NCBI GenBank assembly: GCA_913058245.1
Contig: CAJXQJ010000012.1
Span: 1 to 64,000 of the forward strand
Reading direction: 5' to 3'
DNA length: 64,000 nt
Source: an uncultured Colwellia sp.
GTDB lineage: Bacteria; Pseudomonadota; Gammaproteobacteria; Enterobacterales; Alteromonadaceae
The notes beneath the pieces are model-generated. The model did not search any database, was not told the DNA's origin, and worked only from the letters and a program-made list of their open reading frames with translations. This document shows positions 1 through 8,774 of the stretch, in pieces; the stretch's first letter is position 1, and each line of letters starts with the position of its first letter. Position numbers and translations under genes: made by a program.

Positions 1-269
<269 letters not shown>

Positions 270-419
270 AAATCTATTACAGCGCTAATTTAATGAATAA
301 AACAACCCTTTAAGAATGGCTTATTCATGAGTTCAATTGGTATTCGCTACCAAACAAGGATAAAATTGTCGATATAGTATCACCTTACCTGCCGACAAAA
401 AACAAAAGCTGTTGAAGTT

Positions 420-1010
420 ATGAGCAAACTCAAAAAACAATCAAACAAAAGTGCTGCAAAAGGCAGTATTCGCATTATTGCCGGCCAACATCGTGGTCGA
501 AAGCTACCAGTATTGATGGCTGACGGTCTACGTCCAACAACAGATAGGGTCAAGGAAACCGTTTTTAATTGGCTCATGCCTTACATACAAGACGCAACCT
601 GCCTAGATTGTTTTGCTGGCTCCGGTGGCTTAGGTTTCGAGGCACTTTCGCGTGGGGCTAAATCTGTCACCTTTATTGAACTCAACAAAGCAGCTGCTCA
701 GCAATTGAAAGATAATAGAGCATTATTAAAAGCCGATAATGTTGATGTGCTTTCAACTAATGCCATTAATTTTCTACAACAAAACCAACAAGCCTATTCA
801 TTAGTATTCATCGATCCGCCATTTAGAAAGGGCTTGGCTCAACAGGCAGCAGACGCTATTTCACCGCAGGGGCTAACAGAAAACGCATTAATCTATGTTG
901 AAATGGAAAACGATAACAATAATCAAGTGATGCCAAGCCACTGGCAGTTACTTAAAGAGAAAGTAGCAGGACAAGTGATTTACCGACTTTATCAAAATAA
1001 TTCGATATAA
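420..1010 (+). CDS. rsmD: 16S rRNA (guanine(966)-N(2))-methyltransferase RsmD
   Basis: RsmD uses S-adenosylmethionine to methylate N2 of G966 in 16S rRNA of the 30S subunit. The 196-residue product has the normal family length. It shows the SAM-binding loop DCFAGSGGLGFEALSRGA around residues 60-77, the acidic ribose-binding segment FIELN and the catalytic DPPF motif (FIDPPF) around residue 124. The basic N-terminus (SIRIIAGQHRGRKLPV) is typical of the family. It is divergent from ftsY with 150 bases between the starts, and a strong bidirectional terminator follows its stop codon. Confidence 0.96.
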   Translation: MSKLKKQSNKSAAKGSIRIIAGQHRGRKLPVLMADGLRPTTDRVKETVFNWLMPYIQDATCLDCFAGSGGLGFEALSRGAKSVTFIELNKAAAQQLKDNRALLKADNVDVLSTNAINFLQQNQQAYSLVFIDPPFRKGLAQQAADAISPQGLTENALIYVEMENDNNNQVMPSHWQLLKEKVAGQVIYRLYQNNSI

Positions 1011-1033
1011 ATTTACACATAAGAAATAGTAAT

Positions 1034-1059
1034 AAAAAAGAGGCGTTAGCCTCTTTTTT
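1034..1059. terminator. Bidirectional rho-independent terminator between rsmD and the serine hydrolase gene
   Basis: Stem AAAAAAGAGGC / GCCTCTTTTTT around a GTTA loop. It has a T run on either strand, so it can end both rsmD (+) and the convergent gene at 1095 (-). Confidence 0.9.
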
Positions 1060-1094
1060 ATCCAGCAAAATTTATTTTTATTACAAACAAATTA

Positions 1095-2693
1095 TCAGTG
1101 CACTGTTGAAGCCGGTTTTGGCAATAACTTCAAGTCATGAAAATCAAAACTAAAGTCTGTCGCCCAAGATACTGCTTCCATAGTAACGTAGTTAATACTG
1201 CCATCAGAATTTAAGTTAAAATTAACGTAAGCATCTGCTTCAAGTGTTCTGTCATCCCAACGAACAATAAAAGTATTATGTTGGTAATGCTCAAGAGAAC
1301 CACGTAGGGCAGGGGTGTTGCCAAATTGCATCACAAGTCGATTATTTTCTAATGCAATATCTATTTCACCATACCAATTATCAACATAAGTTTGTGCATA
1401 ATCGCTAAGTGCTAGCGAAGGTGTAGAGTTTTTATCAACGCTCGCTGCAGCCTCTGCCTGTTGTTCTTTTTTCGCTGCATTATAATCTTTCAATTTGTTC
1501 ACATAATGCTCAACCCAATTTTTTTCAGGTAACGCCAAAAATTCATTAAGTATTTGCTGCGATAATGCATTAAAAGCAAAGCCTGACTGCTGATTCGTTA
1601 AAATAACCATGGCAAGATTTTCTTCTGGTACCATAACCACTTTTGATACCATACCTAAAATACCACCAGTATGTTGTATCACTTTAACGCCATGGTAATC
1701 TTTCACAAACCAGCCAAGGGCATACGCAGTAAAATGAGTTTTATCTTGATCTGTCGCGCTTTGCGGTACAGGTAATAAAGTTCTAGCTTGCCACATAGCG
1801 CGACTTTGTTGTTCACTGAATAGTCTTAACTCTTTCTCACCATCTTGGCCATACTGTCCGCGATTTAACTGCGCTTTTAGCCACAACGACATGTCATTAA
1901 CACTTGATGCAACAGAGCCTGCAGAAGAGAATTTTTCTAAAAAGTTACCGCCAACTACATGCAATTCACCATCAAGTGGAACATGCGCACGAGCAACATT
2001 TTTATTCGTATTAGGAATAAGTGAAAACTTCGCTCGAGTCTTTTTCATGCCTAATTTATCGAAAATATTTTCTTGTATATTTTCATGCCACGGCTTGCCA
2101 GTAATCTTGGCAATAATTTCACCAGCAATCACATACATTAAGTTGTCATAAGCAAATTCACTGCGAAAACTAGACACTTGTGGCAAATGCTTTAAACCTT
2201 TAATCACATCTTGGTTAGTTAATGTAGTTTCCGGCCAAATCATTAAATCACCAGCACCTAAACCTAAACCACTATTGTGTGATAGTAGATCTATAATGGT
2301 AAATTCACGAGTAACATAAGCATCTGGCATCTGAAATTCAGGAATAATATCAATAACTTTTGTTTGCCATGTTAACTTACCTTCATCAACCAATTGAGCC
2401 AATAAAGCGGCGGTCATTGCTTTGGTATTTGACGCCACGCCAAACAAGGTATCAGCTGTCACCTTTTCTGCACTACCGTGTTTTAACACACCAAAGCCTT
2501 TACTTAATACCACTTGATCATCTTTAATAATGGCAACGGCAATGCCAGGAACCTGAAAAGCCTCCATTGCCTGAACCACTGATTGCTCAATACGAACAAC
2601 CTCATTACTTGGCTCGTTGTTCGCAGCATTGGCTAGCGTAAGCGTTGATAAAAATAGTGTACTAATGCACAACCATGAATAAGCTAATCTCAT
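1095..2693 (-). CDS. Secreted serine hydrolase, beta-lactamase/class C-like family
   Basis: A periplasmic serine hydrolase of the beta-lactamase/DD-peptidase/esterase superfamily (Pfam Beta-lactamase). Residues 1-23 form a signal peptide ending ANA. The three active-site signatures are present: SxxK as S88-N-T-K91, YxN as Y182-D-N184, and HTG (IQHTGGILGM) near residue 342. After the catalytic domain there is an Ala/Lys-rich linker and a C-terminal beta domain of about 110 residues, as in DUF3471-type proteins. The substrate cannot be told from sequence: such proteins include esterases, D-aminopeptidases and peptidoglycan enzymes more often than true antibiotic-inactivating lactamases. It appears monocistronic, flanked by a terminator. 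Confidence 0.85.
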   Translation of the reverse strand: MRLAYSWLCISTLFLSTLTLANAANNEPSNEVVRIEQSVVQAMEAFQVPGIAVAIIKDDQVVLSKGFGVLKHGSAEKVTADTLFGVASNTKAMTAALLAQLVDEGKLTWQTKVIDIIPEFQMPDAYVTREFTIIDLLSHNSGLGLGAGDLMIWPETTLTNQDVIKGLKHLPQVSSFRSEFAYDNLMYVIAGEIIAKITGKPWHENIQENIFDKLGMKKTRAKFSLIPNTNKNVARAHVPLDGELHVVGGNFLEKFSSAGSVASSVNDMSLWLKAQLNRGQYGQDGEKELRLFSEQQSRAMWQARTLLPVPQSATDQDKTHFTAYALGWFVKDYHGVKVIQHTGGILGMVSKVVMVPEENLAMVILTNQQSGFAFNALSQQILNEFLALPEKNWVEHYVNKLKDYNAAKKEQQAEAAASVDKNSTPSLALSDYAQTYVDNWYGEIDIALENNRLVMQFGNTPALRGSLEHYQHNTFIVRWDDRTLEADAYVNFNLNSDGSINYVTMEAVSWATDFSFDFHDLKLLPKPASTVH

Positions 2694-2781
2694 TTATATT
2701 CCTTATCGCGCAAACCTGCGCTTATTTTTATTTGTCGTCGAAAATACTATTAATATTCGGCACGTCATGAAACAAAAGTAT

Positions 2782-3744
2782 TTACAATGCGTGACTTTGT
2801 TCAACCGAATCAAGCGCCTTAGCTTGCATAAAGTGTTGTTGTGGCAATATATAATTGGCAAAACAAACGAAATAGTTATTGCTCAAATGCTGTTGAACCA
2901 AAGACGTTGCTACATAATTCTCTGGTATGTACTCGCTAGCTAGATCACTAAATTCAAATTCATTAAAACTCAATAAATCAAAAGATTTTGGCGCCAGTAT
3001 TTTTAAAAACATTGGTGCTAATGCAATTAAATTAATATTCGACTCAATACTAACGTAACTACTATGTTCTTGCGGTGTAACATGGATGGTAAAATATTGC
3101 TTATCTTTAATGGCATTAATCGAATAACCGTAAGGTTTAAAAACAAAATCATCAAATACAAAATCGATAAACAATTCTTCTAACTGTAAAAATGCTCTTA
3201 TTTCTGCCGCAGTTAAATCACTACTGGTGAGTTTTTTTGATGCTATTTCACCTATTTGGTAAGCCAACAGCTCATAAGTTTTATCACTTTCAAGCGCTTG
3301 AAAATCATTTTGTTGATGAAAAATATAATTATGATGACTATCAAGTTCACCAAAACGATGCGCCTTACCTGTAACATGTCGTGCTAAGAGCTTAATATCA
3401 TCACCAAAAGTGCTCGGTTGCGCATGAGCAAAGTATTCGTTCTTGCGTTGATAGCTAACCTGAGCAATGCAATCGACACCCATTTGTTGAATAAAATACT
3501 CAACCGAACGTACTAATCTTGTGTTACCACAAGTAATAATTAATAAACGGTCATGCCAAACAAATAAGCTTGATTCCGACAACAAAAAAGCTTTGCAGTG
3601 CATATTTTCAATCGATGACAAAATATGTGCGTCAGCACATTGCACTAGTTGTTGCCAAAATTCGTCGGCAATATCAGTTAACAAGGAAAGCTGGTCGCGC
3701 TCAACAATAATGGTCGCTTTTTTTTCCGAACCTTCAAAAAACAA
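2782..3744 (-). CDS. S-adenosylmethionine decarboxylase, eukaryotic-type pyruvoyl enzyme
   Basis: AdoMet decarboxylase makes the aminopropyl donor for spermidine synthesis. This 320-residue protein matches the eukaryotic (Pfam SAM_decarbox) architecture, not short bacterial SpeD. It has FFEGSEK at the N-terminus; LLSESSLF with the self-cleavage site Glu57|Ser58, where Ser58 becomes the pyruvoyl group; TCG with Cys72 (human Cys82); and PYGYSIN plus TIHVTP with Ser208 and His221 (human Ser229, His243). Human Glu247, which contacts the substrate ribose, aligns with Gln225. The start is TTG at 3744, seven bases after GAGGA; there is no in-frame ATG before an upstream stop at 3760-3762. No spermidine synthase lies nearby. 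Confidence 0.88.
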   Translation of the reverse strand: MFFEGSEKKATIIVERDQLSLLTDIADEFWQQLVQCADAHILSSIENMHCKAFLLSESSLFVWHDRLLIITCGNTRLVRSVEYFIQQMGVDCIAQVSYQRKNEYFAHAQPSTFGDDIKLLARHVTGKAHRFGELDSHHNYIFHQQNDFQALESDKTYELLAYQIGEIASKKLTSSDLTAAEIRAFLQLEELFIDFVFDDFVFKPYGYSINAIKDKQYFTIHVTPQEHSSYVSIESNINLIALAPMFLKILAPKSFDLLSFNEFEFSDLASEYIPENYVATSLVQQHLSNNYFVCFANYILPQQHFMQAKALDSVEQSHAL

Positions 3745-4170
3745 ATAATTATCCTCAGCCTATTTAACGCCTATACATTTGTATGCGGCTAACACTGAGC
3801 ATTACCGACTTATTGGCATTAAATATTCAGTGTTTGAAATGAACCGCTTAGATTATTTATTTACTGTCAATTCGTCAATGTTTTAGCAATATTAAAGTAG
3901 CATCGATCACAATAGTGCTGACGTTTTTTTAACAATATGAATCACTAGAATAGGGCCAATATTTCAGTTGCATTTAACTCTATTTCTCACAATGAATAGC
4001 AATAATTTGTCCGCTATTTTCTTATATTTTTTCCTGCTCTCTCGGTTAAATTGATCTGTGTCAAATCAGAGTGCGACATAATGTCGCACTCTGCCCATCT
4101 AGCTTTGTTTTTATAAAAAACTTCAGTAAAAATCATTTGGTTAGTTAATTTCTAGGTTCAGGATGTCGTA
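3745..4170. other. 426-base intergenic region in front of the TonB receptor
   Basis: No convincing ORF or structural RNA is visible. The left part is AT-rich leader of the decarboxylase gene. The right part carries the 27-bp palindrome at 4067-4093 and the receptor leader, with AGGA seven bases before the ATG at 4171. Promoters for both divergent genes must lie here, but no unambiguous -35/-10 pair stands out. Confidence 0.6.
4067..4093. promoter_or_regulatory. 27-bp perfect palindrome, candidate RegA/PrrA-type operator
   Basis: Arms CAGAGTGCGACAT and ATGTCGCACTCTG are perfectly complementary around a single A. There is no T tract, so it is not a terminator. It ends 77 bases before the TonB receptor start. 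The core GCGAC-N5-GTCGC resembles the inverted GCGNC half-sites recalled for RegA/PrrA/ActR regulators, and a RegA-like regulator is encoded at 6290-6820. The function is inferred. Confidence 0.7.
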
Positions 4171-6228
4171 ATGAAAATCTCAAAAATCTCCCAAGCACTC
4201 ACAGTTGTTTTATCCGTTAGCGCCGTAAATTCCTTCGCTGATGATCTCAATAATAATAGTATTGAGGTGATTACAATAGAGGCACCAAAGTTAACGCATT
4301 CTGAAACGGCACTAGCGGAAGGCAACTTAGTGATGCCCGATGTTGCTGATTGGCTAAAAACCGTTCCTGGAGCAAATATTAATAAAAACGGTCCTATTAC
4401 TGGTATTGCTCAATATCGGGGCATGTTCGGTGAACGCATTGCCAAAACTATTGGTGGTCAGCAAATTGTTAGCGCTGGACCTAACGCCATGGATGCACCG
4501 TTAACTTACATCAACCCGATTATGGTTGAATCTGTATCGGTTTACCGAGGAATTGCTCCGGTGCGCAGTGGTATTGATACCCTTGGCGGTGCTGTTGAAG
4601 TTAACCTTAAAAAAGCAGAAGTCGATACTGGCTCAACATTCAGTGGTGATTTAGCACTTAGCTACAACGACATTAACGATGCATCAACTGTTGCCGGTGA
4701 CATTAATATTAGCAATGAAAATACCGGTGTTTTATTGTATTTAACGGACCAAAGTGGTGATGACTATGAGGACGGTGATGGCAACATTATCTCTTCAACA
4801 AAATACGATAAAAAGCAGTACGGTATAGATGTACGTCATCAAGGTAAAGATTGGCAAATTGGCGCTACCTGGCACCACGCAAAAACCAATGATTCTGGCA
4901 CGCCGGCACTACCTATGGATATTGATTACATCGATTCTGACCGCTATAACCTTGATGGTGAATTACAACTTAGTGATTGGCAATTAAGTTGGCAACTTGG
5001 CTATCAAGATGCCACACATGGCATGGATAACTTTAGCCAACGCGACAACATGAATATGGCTATGTACCGCTACAATACTGCTGACGCACAATCATTAGAC
5101 TATAAACTATTACTCAGTCAGGGAGATTGGCTGTTTGGCTTTGAAGGCTTTGACGCTGAACACAATTCTGTGATCACTAATCCTGAAAACATGATGTTTG
5201 AAATTAAAAACTTTAATAATGTTAAAGATGCACGCCATTCTATTTTCGCTGAATGGACACCAAGCAGCGGAAAGTTTTCTCATACGTTAGGACTTAGAAT
5301 TAAAAGCAATAGCGCTGATGCGGATGAAATATCTCATTCAATGGCAATGATGAATCCAAATATTAAAGCCCTACAAGATGAATTTAACGATACTGATCGC
5401 AGTGTATCAGATACCACATTTGACTTAGCACTAAGCAGTGAATATCAATGGACCAATACCACAACCGTTAATTATTCAGTCGCAGTTAAGCAGCGCGCTG
5501 CAAGTTACCAAGAGCGTTACTTGTGGGTACCAATGCAGGCAACAGGTGGCCTAGCTGATGGTAAAACATATGTTGGTAACATCAATTTAGATAATGAAAC
5601 GGCATATCAAATTAATGCCGGTATTTCATACGACAATGGTGACTTCGCTATTGCACCACAAGTATTTTATCAAAAAGTTTCCGACTATATTCAGGGTACA
5701 CCATCAACTGACATGCGAGTTAAAATGGTTGCAGGCATGATGGGAGATGACAGCCCATTAACGTTCACCAATATTGATGCAACGCTATACGGTGCGGATA
5801 TGAATTGGCATTATCGTTTAAATGAACAATTTAAATTATCAGGTATTGTTAGCTATGTTCGTGGTGAGCGTGATGACATAAATGATGATCTTTACCGCAT
5901 TTCTCCGTTAAATACTCGTATTAATCTAAATTATCAGTATAAAAATTGGCAAAGTAATTTAGCAATTCATGCATACAGTTCACAAAATAAAGTATCTGAG
6001 CTGAATAATGAAAAAGCTTCGGCTGGCTACGCTATTGTTGATTGGCAAATAGATTACTTTGTTAGCAGTGGATTGGTAGTTCGTTTAGGTGCCAACAATT
6101 TATTAGATAAACAATATAGTGATCACCTTGGCGGAGTTAATCGTGCTAATGGCAGTGACATTGCTGTTGGAGATAAAATTTCCGCTATGGGTCGAAATGT
6201 TTATCTAGCAATGGATTACCAGTTTTAA
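4171..6228 (+). CDS. TonB-dependent outer-membrane receptor, Met-rich, possibly copper (OprC/NosA-like)
   Basis: An active-transport outer-membrane receptor of 685 residues. A signal peptide covers about 1-23, a TonB-box-like EVITIEA follows near residue 31, then a plug domain (VADWLKTVPGANI, YRGMFGERI, VSVYRGIAPVRSG, LGGAVEVNL) and a 22-strand-type barrel ending in the aromatic YLAMDYQF. Methionines cluster in NMNMAMY near residue 293, HSMAMMN near 390 and MRVKMVAGMMG near 514. The plug segment GPNAMDAPLTYI resembles the PNRMDPPTSY region of OprC/NosA copper receptors. This suggests, but does not prove, a copper-type ligand. A palindromic operator candidate precedes it and a two-component system lies convergent downstream. 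Confidence 0.9.
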   Translation: MKISKISQALTVVLSVSAVNSFADDLNNNSIEVITIEAPKLTHSETALAEGNLVMPDVADWLKTVPGANINKNGPITGIAQYRGMFGERIAKTIGGQQIVSAGPNAMDAPLTYINPIMVESVSVYRGIAPVRSGIDTLGGAVEVNLKKAEVDTGSTFSGDLALSYNDINDASTVAGDINISNENTGVLLYLTDQSGDDYEDGDGNIISSTKYDKKQYGIDVRHQGKDWQIGATWHHAKTNDSGTPALPMDIDYIDSDRYNLDGELQLSDWQLSWQLGYQDATHGMDNFSQRDNMNMAMYRYNTADAQSLDYKLLLSQGDWLFGFEGFDAEHNSVITNPENMMFEIKNFNNVKDARHSIFAEWTPSSGKFSHTLGLRIKSNSADADEISHSMAMMNPNIKALQDEFNDTDRSVSDTTFDLALSSEYQWTNTTTVNYSVAVKQRAASYQERYLWVPMQATGGLADGKTYVGNINLDNETAYQINAGISYDNGDFAIAPQVFYQKVSDYIQGTPSTDMRVKMVAGMMGDDSPLTFTNIDATLYGADMNWHYRLNEQFKLSGIVSYVRGERDDINDDLYRISPLNTRINLNYQYKNWQSNLAIHAYSSQNKVSELNNEKASAGYAIVDWQIDYFVSSGLVVRLGANNLLDKQYSDHLGGVNRANGSDIAVGDKISAMGRNVYLAMDYQF

Positions 6229-6283
6229 CCGCTATTTTTGATGGCGCCACCCTGCCATCAACAATATTTTGGTGTTGATAGAG

Positions 6284-6312
6284 CCAGTATCATTTTGATA
6301 CTGGTTTTTTTT
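6284..6312 (+). terminator. Terminator of the TonB receptor, inside the 3' end of the convergent regulator gene
   Basis: CCAGTATCA-TTT-TGATACTGG followed by nine T on the plus strand. The hairpin overlaps the last codons and stop (6290-6292) of the response-regulator gene on the other strand. A second stem, TGATGGC / GCCATCA at 6239-6260, lies just before it but lacks a T run. Confidence 0.85.
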
Positions 6313-6820
6313 GCAACTTTCTTTGTAAAGTACGTCGGTGCATACCAAGCTGTCTCGCAGTAGCTGACACATTGCCGCTATTACTACTCAGTACTTGGTT
6401 AATATGCTCCCACTCAACACGCTCTGCTGACATAGTATCAACATCTAAGCTGACTGCGGGCTCTGGTATAGTTTCAGTATTTAAAGCGCTTAATAACATT
6501 TGCGTATTAACGGGTTTCGCTAAGTAATCATCAGCACCTAAACGCATCGCTTGAACAGCCGTCGTCACACTAGCAAACCCCGTTAGCAGGACTAACCTAA
6601 CCATAGGTAATGCTGCACGAATTGGCTTTATTAAAGTAAGACCATTTTTCGATGCCAATTTCATATCTAATAAAATACAGTCTGGCTTTTGTTGCAAGCA
6701 GGCATGCAACGCTTGATCTGCTTGATGTACTTGCTGACAACTAAAATCATGCTTCGCCATCCGTCTAGCTAAAGTAGCAGCAAATGAAACGTCATCTTCT
6801 ATAATTAGCAACTTTTTCAC
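6290..6820 (-). CDS. Response regulator, RegA/PrrA/ActR family
   Basis: A 176-residue two-domain regulator. The receiver domain (about 1-115) has the acidic pocket IIEDD, the phospho-acceptor Asp in CILLDMKL at residue 52, LTGFAS and the conserved Lys in YLAKPV. A short linker leads to a C-terminal Fis-type helix-turn-helix (VSATARQLGMHRRTLQRKL). Small receivers fused directly to a Fis helix define the RegA/PrrA/ActR family, which controls redox, respiratory and sometimes metal-linked genes. It overlaps the sensor gene by 4 nt (ATGA). The palindrome at 4067-4093 is a plausible target. Confidence 0.9.
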   Translation of the reverse strand: MKKLLIIEDDVSFAATLARRMAKHDFSCQQVHQADQALHACLQQKPDCILLDMKLASKNGLTLIKPIRAALPMVRLVLLTGFASVTTAVQAMRLGADDYLAKPVNTQMLLSALNTETIPEPAVSLDVDTMSAERVEWEHINQVLSSNSGNVSATARQLGMHRRTLQRKLQKKPVSK

Positions 6821-8076
6821 GGTTCACTTTGCTCCTTACAGGCAAGTAACGGTAAATTAACTAGAGCAATACAGCCTTGCTCACTATGGTTTTTCAACTG
6901 TAATTTTCCACCTAGGCGATGAAAGGTAGAATTAGATAGAAATACTGCCATACCTAAGCCTGATTTGCTGTTGACCATTTGTTCCCCAAGCACAGCACGT
7001 TGCGCTTGATTCATACTCGCTTCAATGCCTAAGCCAAAATCTCTTAATTTCAAAATTAATGAATTTTCTGTGACACATACCGTCAAGGTTATTTTACTTT
7101 GTTTGTTTTCTTGGTTTGCTCGAATAGCATTTTGCACCAAATTGAGCAGTGCAGGTAACAACATAGCATCAGACTCTATTGTCGCATCAATAGGCTCTGA
7201 TTGAATAATATCAAGTTGCTGCTCTGGAAAATGAAAATGCATTTGATCAACTAATTGCTCAATTAGCTCATTAATAGACAAGCGCGCTTTTTTATTTTCA
7301 CGAATTGATGTCGCTAAAGAACGAAAGTACCCCAACTGACTAGTGCACTGACTTAATGGCTGCGCCATTGCGATCACAGCCTCGTGTTCCGGATAGTCTT
7401 CCGCAAGCTCTTCGTAAAGCAATTGAATATTAGCCAATGGTGTTGCGACCTGGTGAGTTACTTGTGCCGATGCAACACCTAGTGCTAATAGTTGCTCACT
7501 CTTTAATTGATCTTCACGCTGTAAGGCAATAGCTCTTTCACGATTAGTTATCACCCGTGCCATAGCGCCAACGACAAAGGTTACCACTAAAACTGATAGT
7601 AGAAAGTTTGCCCACATACCAATAAAATGGTTGCTCATATCCATATGATGCATAGTATGTTCTGGCATTGTTAACAACAACACACTGTAAGAAGCTACCG
7701 CTGATAGTGAAATGAATAATAAATAACGTGCTGGTAAGCTAACCGCAGCAATAACAATTGGTAAAAGTAGCAGTGACACAAAGGCATTAGTTGCGCCACC
7801 ACTTAATGATAGTAAAACCGTTAAAAATATTACATCTGCAACCAGTTGAAAAACTATCGCTAAATTACCGGCACTGCGTTTACGAAAAACTAATATACTC
7901 ACCGCATGAAAAACACTTTCTACAATTATTACAACGACTAACGGCATCAGCGCTATTTGCAGCGACATAACAAAATAGACAATTAGTACAGTAAATAACT
8001 GAATAGCAATCGCGATAGTTCTTAATAAGAACAATCGTTCAATAATGGTCATCGTTTGGTAGTTAACTGATGGCAT
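6817..8076 (-). CDS. Sensor histidine kinase, RegB/PrrB family
   Basis: An inner-membrane kinase of 419 residues with about six N-terminal helices (20-170). It has the family signature LSGGATNAF (91-99; the quinone-site GGxxNPF region of RegB), H-box ASAQVTHQVATPLANI with His208, a Cys in LSQCTSQL at the position of the RegB redox cysteine, and N, G1 and G2 boxes (NLVQNAIRANQ, DFGLGI, GLGMAVFL). The last external loop, residues 136-155, holds five Met and four His, an unusually metal-binding composition. It is co-transcribed with the regulator at 6290 by a 4-nt overlap. Its signal could be quinone redox state, copper, or both. Confidence 0.9.
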   Translation of the reverse strand: MPSVNYQTMTIIERLFLLRTIAIAIQLFTVLIVYFVMSLQIALMPLVVVIIVESVFHAVSILVFRKRSAGNLAIVFQLVADVIFLTVLLSLSGGATNAFVSLLLLPIVIAAVSLPARYLLFISLSAVASYSVLLLTMPEHTMHHMDMSNHFIGMWANFLLSVLVVTFVVGAMARVITNRERAIALQREDQLKSEQLLALGVASAQVTHQVATPLANIQLLYEELAEDYPEHEAVIAMAQPLSQCTSQLGYFRSLATSIRENKKARLSINELIEQLVDQMHFHFPEQQLDIIQSEPIDATIESDAMLLPALLNLVQNAIRANQENKQSKITLTVCVTENSLILKLRDFGLGIEASMNQAQRAVLGEQMVNSKSGLGMAVFLSNSTFHRLGGKLQLKNHSEQGCIALVNLPLLACKEQSEP

Positions 8077-8114
8077 AGTGACTCATAAAAGCTTTAAGGT
8101 GAAAGAGGGCGATT

Positions 8115-8741
8115 CTAAGAGTTAATTTCTATACCTAAATTTGACAAACCTTCTTCTAATACTAACGCTTTAGCTTGTTTGCAAGTGGCTTTATTTTCAC
8201 TAGCGTTTTTCAGAAAATCAAATAACTCGTTTTGGGTTGCTTTTTCCCATGCCATTAAAGGGTGTTCATTGATTTGTTGCGGAGAAATGATAAGTTCCTC
8301 TTCATCTGGCGTTTGTTCATCCATTACTTGTGCCAAACTCAATTCAACATAGTAGCTAACGCTGTTTTCCGACAACTTACCGATATTTTCAAAAGCACTA
8401 TTCTGTATATCTTGCATAGATTGAAACAAAGACATTAATGCCATTGCACTGTCTAAAGCAGGAAAAACACCAAAAAAATCAAAATTTTCAGGATTGGGAA
8501 CTTGTTCTTCTAACTTAGCAATTTGTGCATCATAATTAATTTTACAGCGGCTATCTTTGTCTAGCCATTGCCAAACAAGATCTAGCTGATTTCTTAGCAC
8601 TTTATATTCACCAAACTCTGCATGTTCTGCAAACATTTGATAATTAGGTAGCATGCGTTCCAATAATGCCGCACAAAATGCCACTTGTTGCCATTGGCTT
8701 AAATTTTTCAAAGGTAGATGAATTGCCACATCGAATCTCAT
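8115..8741 (-). CDS. yjaG: YjaG family protein (DUF416)
   Basis: A 208-residue cytosolic protein whose N-terminal half matches the E. coli YjaG/DUF416 pattern: LSQWQQVAFCAALLERMLPNY, FGEYKVLRNQLDLVW, a DF(F/Y)GVFPALDSAMAL segment, then an acidic C-terminal part ending SNLGIEI. The family has no established biochemical role. It has its own short leader and lies 33 bases downstream of the coiled-coil gene on the same strand, so the two may be co-transcribed. Confidence 0.88.
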   Translation of the reverse strand: MRFDVAIHLPLKNLSQWQQVAFCAALLERMLPNYQMFAEHAEFGEYKVLRNQLDLVWQWLDKDSRCKINYDAQIAKLEEQVPNPENFDFFGVFPALDSAMALMSLFQSMQDIQNSAFENIGKLSENSVSYYVELSLAQVMDEQTPDEEELIISPQQINEHPLMAWEKATQNELFDFLKNASENKATCKQAKALVLEEGLSNLGIEINS

Positions 8742-8774
8742 TATCTGTCTAAAGAGTAGGCCGCTATTATAACC

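Noticed and set aside
1095..2693. Antibiotic-resistance AmpC beta-lactamase
   Set aside because: The protein is much longer than AmpC, has an extra C-terminal domain and no ampR neighbour; a peptidase or esterase role is equally likely.
4050..4070. CRP-binding site in TTGATCTGTGTCAAATCA
   Set aside because: The TGTGA/TCACA halves are incomplete and wrongly spaced.
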